Shown here piece by piece: positions 1-5,887 of a stretch of 6,108 bases of DNA; within the stretch, counting starts at the first letter, position 1; each line of letters begins with the position of its first letter. The DNA is taken from the NCBI GenBank assembly GCA_947626175.1, contig CANQRE010000046.1:1-6108 (forward strand). The letters are read 5' to 3'. The notes beneath the pieces are model-generated. The model searched no databases, had not been told where the DNA came from, and was given only the letters and a program-made list of their open reading frames with translations. Source of the stretch: an uncultured Clostridia bacterium. GTDB taxonomy: Bacteria > Bacillota > Clostridia > Christensenellales > UBA1242. The translations under genes were made by a program, and so were the position numbers.

Positions 1-2
1 AA

Positions 3-452
3 ATTAAAAAAGCCCTAAACGAACAACGCATAAAAGATTTTGAAAGCGGAAAATATGAGCTTGCTGGTGGAGTTGTTGACCCACTGCCAAAGGATGCTCC
101 TTTCTATGTGAAAGATTATTATGATTACTATAAAACAAAGCGCGGTTATCACAAGCGTTCGCTAAATTCAAATGGCGGCTGGAACAAAACTTCGGCTTTA
201 TCGTTCATCAACACAAAAAGTTTGTCTTATTCAAATGAAATTCGCAGTGCAGTTTTGATTATCCATGGCGAAAAAGCCCACTCTTGCTATTTTGGCAAAG
301 ATGCCTATGCAAATATGACAAAAAATAGCAAATACAAAAAAAATAAAGAACTTTTGCTTATTCCAAACGCCGTTCACACCGACCTTTATGACAATGTTAA
401 AATAATTCCATTCAAAAAGATAGTTGAGTTCTTCAACAAAAACTTAAAATAA
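3..452 (+). CDS. Alpha/beta hydrolase, YcjY-like, C-terminal part (5' end outside window)
   Basis: The frame is open from base 3 to TAA at 450-452, so about 149 residues of the C-terminal half are present and the true start lies upstream. The internal GTG at 108 should not be taken as the start, because family-like sequence continues before it. The stretch YDYYKTKRGYH, the SLNSNGGW segment, IIHGEKAHS and NAVHTDLYD match the end of the YcjY/dienelactone-hydrolase-like alpha/beta hydrolases. The His codon at 375-377 (in VHTD) is the expected catalytic histidine, and HGEKAHS is the usual acidic-residue region. The nucleophile serine would be upstream and is not seen. There is no membrane segment in this part, and the natural substrate of the family is largely unknown. 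It is probably cotranscribed with the membrane-protein gene 43 nt downstream. Confidence 0.85.
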   Translation: MKKALNEQRIKDFESGKYELAGGVVDPLPKDAPFYVKDYYDYYKTKRGYHKRSLNSNGGWNKTSALSFINTKSLSYSNEIRSAVLIIHGEKAHSCYFGKDAYANMTKNSKYKKNKELLLIPNAVHTDLYDNVKIIPFKKIVEFFNKNLK

Positions 453-495
453 TCATTGTAACAAAATTGTCACAAACAAAATTGTTGAGATAAAA

Positions 496-1164
496 ATGAA
501 AGCAAAAGAACAAATCAAAAAAATCATGAAAGACTTTTCTTACAGAGCAATTGTCATTGCAGTTTTTTCATTGGTCATCAACGCAGCTTTCATCGCTTAC
601 AATTTGTATATTGGCATAAGTTTTGGCGATGCCTTTGCCCTTGGCATTTCAATTTATTATTTTCTTTTGTTTTGTGTGATGATTTCATCACTAATTGTTG
701 AATTCAAACTTGCTGGAAAGGGGAGTGCTGAGCAAAGCAAAATAAGGATGAAAAATTACAGAATTTCATCGATTTTGATATTTTTGATTGATTTTTGCTT
801 GATTGCTCCAATAATTTTAATGGTAACGCAGCCAAAAGATGTTGCGTTTGGAATTATTCCTGCAATTGCAATGGCGGCATATTGTGTGTATAAAATTGTT
901 TTTGCAATTATCAATTATCTAAAATCCAAAAAGTCACAAAACCTGACCACGATTTTGCTTAAAGAAATCAACATCATTGGCGGCATTGTTTCAATTTTGA
1001 TGCTTCAGCACACATTGATCATGGTAAATGGCGGCATGAACAAAACAATGCAGCGTTTGTCGCTGATAACAAGCATTGTGTTTTTGCTGGTGATCATTGT
1101 GTTTTCAATTGTTTCATTTGTTGCAAACAAAAAGCAATATGTAACAAAATCGGACAAGCAATAA
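496..1164 (+). CDS. Six-helix integral membrane protein of unknown function
   Basis: This 222-residue protein has a basic N-terminus and six hydrophobic segments at about residues 17-38, 46-69, 90-110, 116-140, 157-177 and 187-210, and it ends in a Lys-rich tail. An even number of helices with positive ends suggests both termini are cytoplasmic. I see no catalytic motif, ATP-binding motif or transporter signature and do not recognise the family. The ATG at 496 has only a weak GAG (487-489) as ribosome binding site. No better upstream start exists, because the previous gene ends at 452. The 43-nt spacer contains two direct copies of acaaaattgt (461-470 and 476-485) of unknown meaning. The gene sits at the end of a plus-strand unit closed by the hairpin at 1190-1219. 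Confidence 0.8.
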   Translation: MKAKEQIKKIMKDFSYRAIVIAVFSLVINAAFIAYNLYIGISFGDAFALGISIYYFLLFCVMISSLIVEFKLAGKGSAEQSKIRMKNYRISSILIFLIDFCLIAPIILMVTQPKDVAFGIIPAIAMAAYCVYKIVFAIINYLKSKKSQNLTTILLKEINIIGGIVSILMLQHTLIMVNGGMNKTMQRLSLITSIVFLLVIIVFSIVSFVANKKQYVTKSDKQ

Positions 1165-1189
1165 AAGTTTTGCATAACAATTTTTATAT

Positions 1190-1220
1190 AAAAACGCTTG
1201 TGTTTCTACAAGCGTTTTTT
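1190..1220. terminator. Bidirectional intrinsic terminator between convergent genes
   Basis: Two 12-nt arms (1190-1201 and 1208-1219) are perfectly complementary around a 6-nt loop. The stem core is CGCTTGT/ACAAGCG, flanked by an A-run on the left and a T-run on the right, so it can work in both directions. It lies 25 nt after the stop of the membrane-protein gene and 26 nt after the stop of the converging leucine-rich-repeat gene, which is where a shared terminator is expected. Confidence 0.92.
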
Positions 1221-1245
1221 GATGGACAATTTTATTTTCAAACAA

Positions 1246-1884
1246 TTATTTCAAACAATCCTCAATTTCGTTTTCTTGCAAAGCAGGTTGAGCGGGGGTG
1301 GAAACTTCTCTTTCATATGGCACAAATTGTGTGAAAGGGGCGAAACGAGTTTTAAATGTGCCAGGGATTTTTTGATCTGCCGGAACAAAAACCTTGCAAA
1401 AGCTTGGCACCTGCACAAACGCGCTTCGATCAATCACCATAAAGCAATTATGAAAAACAATCTTATTCAATCTGTAACAACCTGCAAAAGCGTTTTTCTT
1501 GATGTGCAAAAGGCTTTCTGGAAGCACAACTGATTCCAAATTTTGGCAATCTCGAAAAGCTCCTTCTTCAAGCGAGCTGATTCCTTCAGGAATTTCAACT
1601 TTCTTTAGTTCCAGGCTGCAGCGGGCAAATGCTTCTTTTCCAATTTTTTTCAGCGTGCTTGGAAGGGAAAGGTTATACATATATCTGCAGTTATAAAACG
1701 CTCTGTCTCCAATTTCGGTCACGCCTTCAGGGATTTTGGCATCTGCCAGTTCCCAGCAGTCATAAAATTCGTCATTATTGATTTTTGTTTTGTCAGATGG
1801 AAAACACAAAGTTCCTTCATCTTTGTCCAAAAAGTTTAGACCCTCACATGGAAATCTGTGATATTCTGATTCAAAAAATGGCAT
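1246..1884 (-). CDS. BspA-type leucine-rich repeat protein (LRR_5), probably cytoplasmic
   Basis: This protein has 212 residues. From about residue 37 to 170 it is made of 23-24-residue units of the BspA/LRR_5 type. Each unit has a core like IPEGVTEIGDRAFYNC, and the AF..C marks fall near residues 62-66, 85-89, 109-113 and 132-136, with degenerate units at either end. There is no signal peptide, membrane helix, LPXTG motif or lipobox, which is unusual because many BspA-like proteins are on the cell surface. This one probably works inside the cell, as a binding scaffold of unknown partner. The ATG at 1884 is supported by AAGGAG at 1892-1897, seven bases upstream. It follows the NUDIX gene on the same strand and also has its own promoter. 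The last 40 residues or so are not repeat-like. Confidence 0.88.
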   Translation of the reverse strand: MPFFESEYHRFPCEGLNFLDKDEGTLCFPSDKTKINNDEFYDCWELADAKIPEGVTEIGDRAFYNCRYMYNLSLPSTLKKIGKEAFARCSLELKKVEIPEGISSLEEGAFRDCQNLESVVLPESLLHIKKNAFAGCYRLNKIVFHNCFMVIDRSAFVQVPSFCKVFVPADQKIPGTFKTRFAPFTQFVPYEREVSTPAQPALQENEIEDCLK

Positions 1885-1906
1885 TGCTATTCTCCTTTAT
1901 ATCAAT

Positions 1907-1935
1907 AAAATATCACAAAGCTTTTTCGATGTCAA
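1907..1935 (-). promoter_or_regulatory. Promoter of the leucine-rich-repeat gene
   Basis: On the minus strand a perfect TTGACA (1930-1935) is followed after 17 bases by TATTTT (1907-1912), with a TG one base before the -10 (extended -10). The start of transcription would fall near 1900, just before the ribosome binding site. The -35 box contains the TGA stop codon of the NUDIX gene (1932-1934). Confidence 0.8.
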
Positions 1936-3069
1936 TATTTGTTTTTAACTGTCAATTTGACATTTTTTTGTTTTAGCAAATTAACAATTGCCTCAAAAGC
2001 TTCAGGCTTGTATGCAAGTTCTTTGTAGGTTTTCATCATGCTTTCCAGCTTTTTTAAGGACACAAATTTTGTTTGGTCAACTTCCATATCTTTGACTTTT
2101 TTGTTTTTTTCATGAACAAAAACATAATAAACGTTGAAATAGCAGTTATCAATAAATTTGTCGTTAAATTTTCTTGATTCTTTGTATCGAACAAGGAATG
2201 ACACGTCTTCTTCCTTGATTTTGTATTTTGTCTCTTCATAACACTCTCTCAAAAGTGCCATAAAGTCACTTTCGTTATATCTAACGTGACCTGAAACTGA
2301 AACGTCCCACAGTCCCGCATTTCTTACCTTTGTTGCGGATCGAAGTTGGAGCAAAATTTCATTTTTGTCGTTGATAATAAACAAGCTCACGGCTTTGTGA
2401 TTTATTCCAAAATTGTGAGCAAACTCACGCGTAACAATTCTTCCAGTTGGGTTTCCTTCGCTGTCAAGTTCTTCAAGTTTTTCAGTTAATGCGTCCATTT
2501 TTTGCGTGAAGTTTTTGCTATTAAACAACTTTGTCAGCTCGGAAATTATTGCGTTGTAATATTCGTTATTTTTAAATATGCAATTCTTTTTTTCCGTTTG
2601 CACCATTTCTTTAAAATCTTCAAAATCAAACCATCGAAGTTCTTCCACTTCTTCATTTTGTTTCAAAAATTCATTGGCAGGCTTGTCGATATATGCGCAA
2701 AAACACGTCACAAAACACTTGTTGTCTTCACGCACATTTTTCATCCTTGGAACAAGCAAAAATATGTTGTCTTTTTTGATTTCGGAAACAAGTTCTTCTC
2801 TCATTTCCTTTATAATTGAATCTTTGATGTCATCGTATGCAACCACGTGTCCGGCACATAACGCCCAGCAATTTGGATATGATTTTTTGTTTCGGCTGCG
2901 TCTTTGAAGCAAAACTTGCTTGTGTTTGTTCACAACAATGCAAGCAACTTCATTGTGCCACAACCCCCCCCCCATGCACTATTTTTCTGGGCACGAGTTT
3001 GTTTGTTTCATTTCCGTTTTCATCCAAAACTTGCAGTAATTCTTCTTTGTCAGCAACAAAATTTTTCAT
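1932..3069 (-). CDS. Tandem IDI-like double NUDIX protein, frameshifted at a G10 tract
   Basis: The real start is ATG at 3069, with AGGAG at 3076-3080 six bases upstream. The first 31 codons (MKNFVADKEELLQVLDENGN and on to PRKIV) are clearly family-like. A run of ten Gs (minus strand, 2973-2964) then shifts the frame, and translation would stop at TGA 2952-2950 after 39 codons. The rest (347 codons from an ATG at 2975 without a ribosome binding site) is intact. With nine Gs the product is 378 residues. It then has two copies of the same module, each with a D-x-x-GN-x-T header, VxRxxxH, GH and a NUDIX box. Box 1 (corrected residues 73-95) is altered: Glu to Asp after GHVVAY, KE for RE, and Val for the last Gly. 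Box 2 (260-282) is closer to consensus, but its last Gly is Lys. Both keep the metal-binding E-x-x-EE. The family resembles isopentenyl-diphosphate isomerase/YfcD NUDIX proteins. The substrate is unknown, and it may hydrolyse nucleoside diphosphate-linked compounds. Confidence 0.85.
2964..2973 (-). repeat. Homopolymer of ten Gs inside the NUDIX gene
   Basis: Ten consecutive C on the given strand read as ten G in the NUDIX coding strand, directly after the His codon of the first module. Nine would keep the frame and ten breaks it. No other run of G or C of this length occurs in this AT-rich window. Confidence 0.95.
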
Positions 3070-3111
3070 ATTTTTCTCCTGTGATTTTGATTATGTCATT
3101 TCCTTATTATG

Positions 3112-3145
3112 TTTATAGCCTATCACAAATTATTTATTTTTACAA
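3112..3145 (-). promoter_or_regulatory. Probable promoter of the NUDIX gene
   Basis: On the minus strand TTGTAA (3140-3145) is spaced 17 bases from TAGGCT (3117-3122), which is preceded by TG as in an extended -10. A slightly downstream TATAAA (3112-3117) is the alternative -10. The boxes are weak, so the exact start is uncertain, but the position upstream of the ATG at 3069 fits. Confidence 0.45.
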
Positions 3146-3146
3146 A

Positions 3147-3162
3147 CAAAATGAAAATTTTG
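3147..3162. promoter_or_regulatory. Operator-like dyad upstream of the NUDIX promoter
   Basis: CAAAAT and ATTTTG form an inverted repeat with a 4-base spacer, directly upstream of the proposed NUDIX -35 box. It is nearly identical to the dyad at 3212-3232 in the MATE promoter, so one regulator could bind both. AT-rich sequence makes chance dyads likely. Confidence 0.3.
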
Positions 3163-3207
3163 CCAAAAGCAAAAACAAGAAAAAAGATTTAAAAAACATA
3201 AAAATTT

Positions 3208-3239
3208 TTGGCACAAAATGAAAAATTTTGTGATATAAT
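3208..3239 (+). promoter_or_regulatory. Promoter of the MATE-kinase gene
   Basis: A consensus TATAAT at 3234-3239 with TG one base before it makes a strong extended -10. A possible -35, TTGGCA at 3208-3213, is 20 bases away, which is long, so the extended -10 probably carries the activity. Transcription would start near 3246. Confidence 0.7.
3212..3232. promoter_or_regulatory. Operator-like dyad inside the MATE promoter
   Basis: CACAAAAT (3212-3219) and ATTTTGTG (3225-3232) are perfect 8-base inverted arms with a 5-base spacer. The dyad fills the space between the -35 and -10 boxes and includes the TG of the extended -10, a place where a bound repressor would block RNA polymerase. Binding by a repressor is an inference, and no regulator gene is in the window. 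Confidence 0.4.
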
Positions 3240-3245
3240 CTATTT

Positions 3246-3313
3246 GTTCACAAATCCGATTTGCGTATAACATTGGAAACAGCAGGCGTGATTTTTTGGC
3301 TTGCTGTTTTTTT
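3246..3313 (+). promoter_or_regulatory. Candidate guanidine-IV (mepA-type) riboswitch with terminator
   Basis: The untranslated leader of the MATE gene holds a small hairpin (CAAAT 3251-3255, loop CCG, ATTTG 3259-3263), a linker with GTATAACATTGGAAAC (3265-3280), and a terminator-shaped hairpin. The terminator arms are 3277-3287 and 3299-3309 with one G-U pair, and a run of seven T lies at 3307-3313. A possible competing pairing is TCAC 3248-3251 with GTGA 3288-3291, and the loop TCC 3255-3257 could pair with GGA 3275-3277. Guanidine-IV riboswitches (the former mepA motif) lie in front of MATE genes, have two hairpins, and control a terminator. The match is from memory of that class and its context, not from a model search. 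If it is not that class, it is still a likely attenuator. Confidence 0.55.
3277..3313 (+). terminator. Leader terminator (attenuator) of the MATE gene
   Basis: An 11-bp stem with one G-U pair (3277-3287 with 3299-3309) has an 11-base loop and ends in seven consecutive T (3307-3313). It lies after the promoter and before the ribosome binding site at 3324-3329, so it would stop transcription before the gene unless an alternative fold forms. Confidence 0.7.
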
Positions 3314-3335
3314 GTGCAGCAAAAAGGAGAAAAAT

Positions 3336-5336
3336 ATGGAAAAATCTAGCACTGACAACAAATTTTTGGGAACTGAAAAAGTTGGAAAACTCTTAAGAAT
3401 GTTTGCTATCCCATGCGTGTTGTCGCTCATAATTCAGGCATTATATAATATCGTTGACCAAGTTTTCATAAGCCACAGCGGATATTTGCCACTGGGTAAC
3501 AATGCAACAGGGGTTGTTTATCCGTTAACAGTGATCGCCCTTGCGCTTGGTCTTTTTATTGGTGATGGTGCTGCCGCGATGATAAGCATAAATCAGGGCA
3601 AAAACAAAACGCAAAACACCCACAAAACAATTGGAACGGGCATAACAATTGGTTTTATTGTCAGCCTTGTTCTCATGGCAATATGTTTTGGCTTTGCCAC
3701 GCCAATATTAAAATATTTTGGTGCGGAAGGAAAGGTTTCATGCTTAAAGGAAGCGCTTGAATACAGCACATTCATTTTTATCGGATTTCCTGCCTTTATT
3801 TTGGCTTGCATAATCAATCCCGTTATTCGTGCAGACGGAAGCCCAAAATATGCCATGTTTGCAATGGCAATTGGTGCAATTGTCAACATAATTTTGGATC
3901 CGATTTTCATTTTTGTGGCAAAAATGGGAATGAATGGTGCTGCAATTGCAACATTTATTGGCCAAGTTGTAAGTTTGATTTTTCATTTGATATATTTGTT
4001 CAAAGCAAAAAATTTTAAACTTAAATTAAAAAGTTTTATTCCAAATTTTAAATTGCTTTTTGAAAGTTTAAAACTTGGAATTTCAAGTTTTCTCACACAA
4101 ATTTCAATTGTTATCATAACAATCGTCAACAATCGACTTTTGGTAAAATATTTTCTTGAAGCTGAAAAAGCAATTGGAATTTTTACTGTTGCTTTCAAAA
4201 TTTTTGGAATTGTCATCAGTATTGTGATTGGCATTGCTTGTGGTGGGCAGCCTATCATTGGATATAATTATGGCGCAAAAAAATATGATCGTGTAAAAAC
4301 CACTTTCAAATGGATTTTGCTTTACACAGCAATCGTTGGAATTGTGGCAACGATTTTGTTTGAAGCCTTTCCACAACTCTTTTTAAAGGCTTTCGATTTC
4401 ACGCAAGCAACATGTAATCCTGCGGAGCTAACTCTTGGGCTGAATGTGTTTAGAATTTATATGGGCTTTATTCTTCTCACATGTTTTATCAAAGTGATTT
4501 CAATTTTCTTCCAAGCAATTGGAATGCCTGTCAGAGCAATGCTTATTGCACTTTTAAGGGACGTTGTGTTTGTTGTTCCGCTTGCATATCTCTTGCCTTT
4601 GGCAGGGGCGGATTTGTTTTATTGGTCAGCTCCAATCAGTGACATCTTAACGTTTGCCATTGCGGTGGTTTTGACAATTTTGGTATTTAAAAAGTTTGCA
4701 AAGGACGTGCCGCTAAAATCTGCAAACATAGCAAAAATTTTGCAATCAAAAAAAGGCGTTATCATAACAATTTCGCGACAACATGGCGCTGGCGGAAGAG
4801 AAATTGGACAAAAACTTGCAAAAAAACTTGACGTGCCATTTTATGACAAAGAGCTCACTGCCTTGGCAGCACAAGAAAGCGGCCTTGCTGAGGAATATAT
4901 CGAAAAAATAGAAGAAAAGAGTTCCATTTTGTATGATTTATATCTTTCAACAGAAGCAAATCAAACAGCAATAAAAGCGCAAGAGCATGTGTTAAAAGAG
5001 ATTGCGGAAAAAGGGTCGTGCGTTATTGTTGGGCGTGCTGCTGACTATGTTTTGAAAGATTACAATCCTTTCAAAGTTTTCATTTACGCTCCAAACGAAT
5101 TCAAGCAAAAAAGAATTATGACAAACTATGGTGATAGCGAAAATTTGGCAAAACTCAACATGGAAAATGCCGACAAGCGCCGTGCAAAATTTTATGAAAA
5201 CATCACAGGTCAAACGTGGGGAGATGCGAAAAATTACAATTTGTCTATTGACAGTTCTGTTGGCATAGAAAAAACAGTGCAGCAAATTTATTTGGCTGTC
5301 CAAAAAGATAACAAAAAAACAAAAAATCAACCTTGA
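3336..5336 (+). CDS. MATE efflux transporter fused to a cytidylate-kinase-like domain
   Basis: The start is ATG at 3336, six bases after AAGGAG (3324-3329), giving 666 residues. The frame stays open back to a TTG at 3261, but that part is the leader terminator. Residues 1 to about 455 are a complete MATE transporter of the MepA/DinF-like type. It opens with LGTEKVGKLL and ALYNIVD (Asp41 in helix 1), then has RADGSPKYAM (166-174), a DPIFIFVAKMGMNGAA segment, GQPIIGYNYGAKKYDRVK (304-321) and FFQAIGMPVRAM (391-402). It should export cationic drugs or metabolites with Na+ or H+. Residues 474-660 are a cytidylate-kinase-like (Cytidylate_kin2) domain. Its nucleotide loop is ITISRQHGAGGREIG (477-491), followed by YDKEL (503-507), IVGRAAD (564-570), and the RRAKFYENITGQTWGD and IDSS segments. 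The domain would face the cytoplasm. Its substrate is unknown, and a true CMP kinase role is doubtful. The leader suggests riboswitch control. Confidence 0.93.
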   Translation: MEKSSTDNKFLGTEKVGKLLRMFAIPCVLSLIIQALYNIVDQVFISHSGYLPLGNNATGVVYPLTVIALALGLFIGDGAAAMISINQGKNKTQNTHKTIGTGITIGFIVSLVLMAICFGFATPILKYFGAEGKVSCLKEALEYSTFIFIGFPAFILACIINPVIRADGSPKYAMFAMAIGAIVNIILDPIFIFVAKMGMNGAAIATFIGQVVSLIFHLIYLFKAKNFKLKLKSFIPNFKLLFESLKLGISSFLTQISIVIITIVNNRLLVKYFLEAEKAIGIFTVAFKIFGIVISIVIGIACGGQPIIGYNYGAKKYDRVKTTFKWILLYTAIVGIVATILFEAFPQLFLKAFDFTQATCNPAELTLGLNVFRIYMGFILLTCFIKVISIFFQAIGMPVRAMLIALLRDVVFVVPLAYLLPLAGADLFYWSAPISDILTFAIAVVLTILVFKKFAKDVPLKSANIAKILQSKKGVIITISRQHGAGGREIGQKLAKKLDVPFYDKELTALAAQESGLAEEYIEKIEEKSSILYDLYLSTEANQTAIKAQEHVLKEIAEKGSCVIVGRAADYVLKDYNPFKVFIYAPNEFKQKRIMTNYGDSENLAKLNMENADKRRAKFYENITGQTWGDAKNYNLSIDSSVGIEKTVQQIYLAVQKDNKKTKNQP

Positions 5337-5360
5337 CTTTTCGTGAAAAAATGATAAAAT
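5333..5360 (+). promoter_or_regulatory. Promoter of the 88-residue protein gene
   Basis: TTGACT (5333-5338) and TAAAAT (5355-5360) are 16 bases apart, with TG one base before the -10. The -35 box contains the TGA stop of the MATE-kinase gene (5334-5336). Transcription would start near 5367. Confidence 0.75.
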
Positions 5361-5380
5361 TATTATATCGACAGCAAACA

Positions 5381-5417
5381 GGAGCGTATAATTCGATAAT
5401 TATATGCTCCTTGTTTT
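5381..5417 (+). terminator. Long hairpin with T-rich tail (terminator or leader hairpin)
   Basis: Arms 5381-5393 and 5398-5410 form 13 pairs, one of them G-U, around the 4-base loop CGAT, followed by TTGTTTT. It could end the MATE-kinase transcript. It also lies some 14 bases downstream of the start expected from the promoter at 5333-5360, so it would be in the leader of the 88-residue protein, as an attenuator or a 5' stabilising hairpin. Confidence 0.7.
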
Positions 5418-5433
5418 AAATTAGGGGGAAGTT

Positions 5434-5700
5434 ATGTCAAAAAACAAAAACAATTTTTATTATGAACAAGAAATCGTGGCACTTATCAAATCTGGGGTTG
5501 ATCCTGCGCAGGCAAAAGAAATTGCGGACACCCATTTGACTGAAGGCAATTATGACAAAATTATTGATCAGGTTGCAAAAGAAAGACAAAATGAAAAAGA
5601 GCTTCAAGCTTATGCAAGAATATTATCTGCTCGCATACATGCTGGTGAAGATCCGCAAGATGTTGTAAGTGACATGAAAAATGATGAGTTCACAAGATAA
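5434..5700 (+). CDS. Small helical hypothetical protein with internal repeat
   Basis: This is an 88-residue, soluble, highly charged protein with no membrane segment, signal peptide or cysteine. ATG at 5434 is preceded by AGGGGG (5423-5428), a somewhat unusual ribosome binding site with suitable spacing. The sequence should be almost all alpha-helix, and a motif is repeated: ALIKSGVDPAQAK (residues 16-28) and ARIHAGEDPQDV (66-77) share I-x-[SA]-G-x-DP. This suggests two copies of a helix-turn-helix-like hairpin joined by the helical, charged segment 41-60. I do not recognise a family. It has its own promoter and a leader hairpin, so it need not work with the upstream transporter. The composition matches the neighbouring genes. 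Confidence 0.8.
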   Translation: MSKNKNNFYYEQEIVALIKSGVDPAQAKEIADTHLTEGNYDKIIDQVAKERQNEKELQAYARILSARIHAGEDPQDVVSDMKNDEFTR

Positions 5701-5803
5701 CATATAATTTTTTCTTTCGACACTGAATGTGAAAACAATCACTACAAAATATATTGTAACTTTGGCCGAAAGTTGAAAAGCGAATTTTTGGACCTTAAAA
5801 ACG

Positions 5804-5833
5804 AAAGGCGGCAATTTGTCGCTTTGTTTTTTT
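5804..5833 (+). terminator. Intrinsic terminator of the 88-residue protein gene
   Basis: AAAG-CGGC (5804-5812, one bulged G) pairs with GTCGCTTT (5818-5825), including one G-U pair, around AATTT. It is followed by G and seven T (5827-5833). The upstream A-run can extend the stem. It lies about 100 bases after the stop at 5700. The stretch 5701-5803 holds no gene and only weak inverted repeats such as CTTTCG (5714-5719) with CGAAAG (5767-5772). Confidence 0.75.
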
Positions 5834-5858
5834 ATTTCTCTTTCAAAAAATATTAAAT

Positions 5859-5887
5859 TTGCAGAAACAAAAAAGTTATATTAAAAT
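5859..5887 (+). promoter_or_regulatory. Possible promoter of the right-end RNA
   Basis: TTGCAG (5859-5864) and TAAAAT (5882-5887) are 17 bases apart in otherwise AT-rich DNA, just before the composition changes. The -35 box is imperfect, so this is moderate evidence at best. The expected start of transcription is near 5895. Confidence 0.4.

Noticed and set aside
108..452. GTG at 108 as a complete small gene
   Set aside because: The same frame is open and family-like back to base 3, so this is an internal codon of a longer hydrolase.
461..485. Two direct copies of acaaaattgt before the membrane-protein gene as an operator
   Set aside because: The copies are short, AT-rich and not associated with recognisable promoter boxes, so chance is the simpler explanation.
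1198..1533. Plus-strand frames inside 1198-1976 and 2502-3221
   Set aside because: They are shadows of the LRR and NUDIX genes on the minus strand, with low-complexity Phe/Ser/Lys-rich products and no ribosome binding sites.
1932..2975. ATG at 2975 as the true start of the NUDIX gene
   Set aside because: It has no ribosome binding site and arises from CAT before the G-run. Clear family sequence continues upstream in another frame to ATG 3069.
3261..3335. Upstream TTG start adding 25 residues to the MATE-kinase protein
   Set aside because: There is no ribosome binding site before 3261, the stretch forms the leader terminator hairpin, and ATG 3336 has AAGGAG at good spacing and gives a typical MATE N-terminus.
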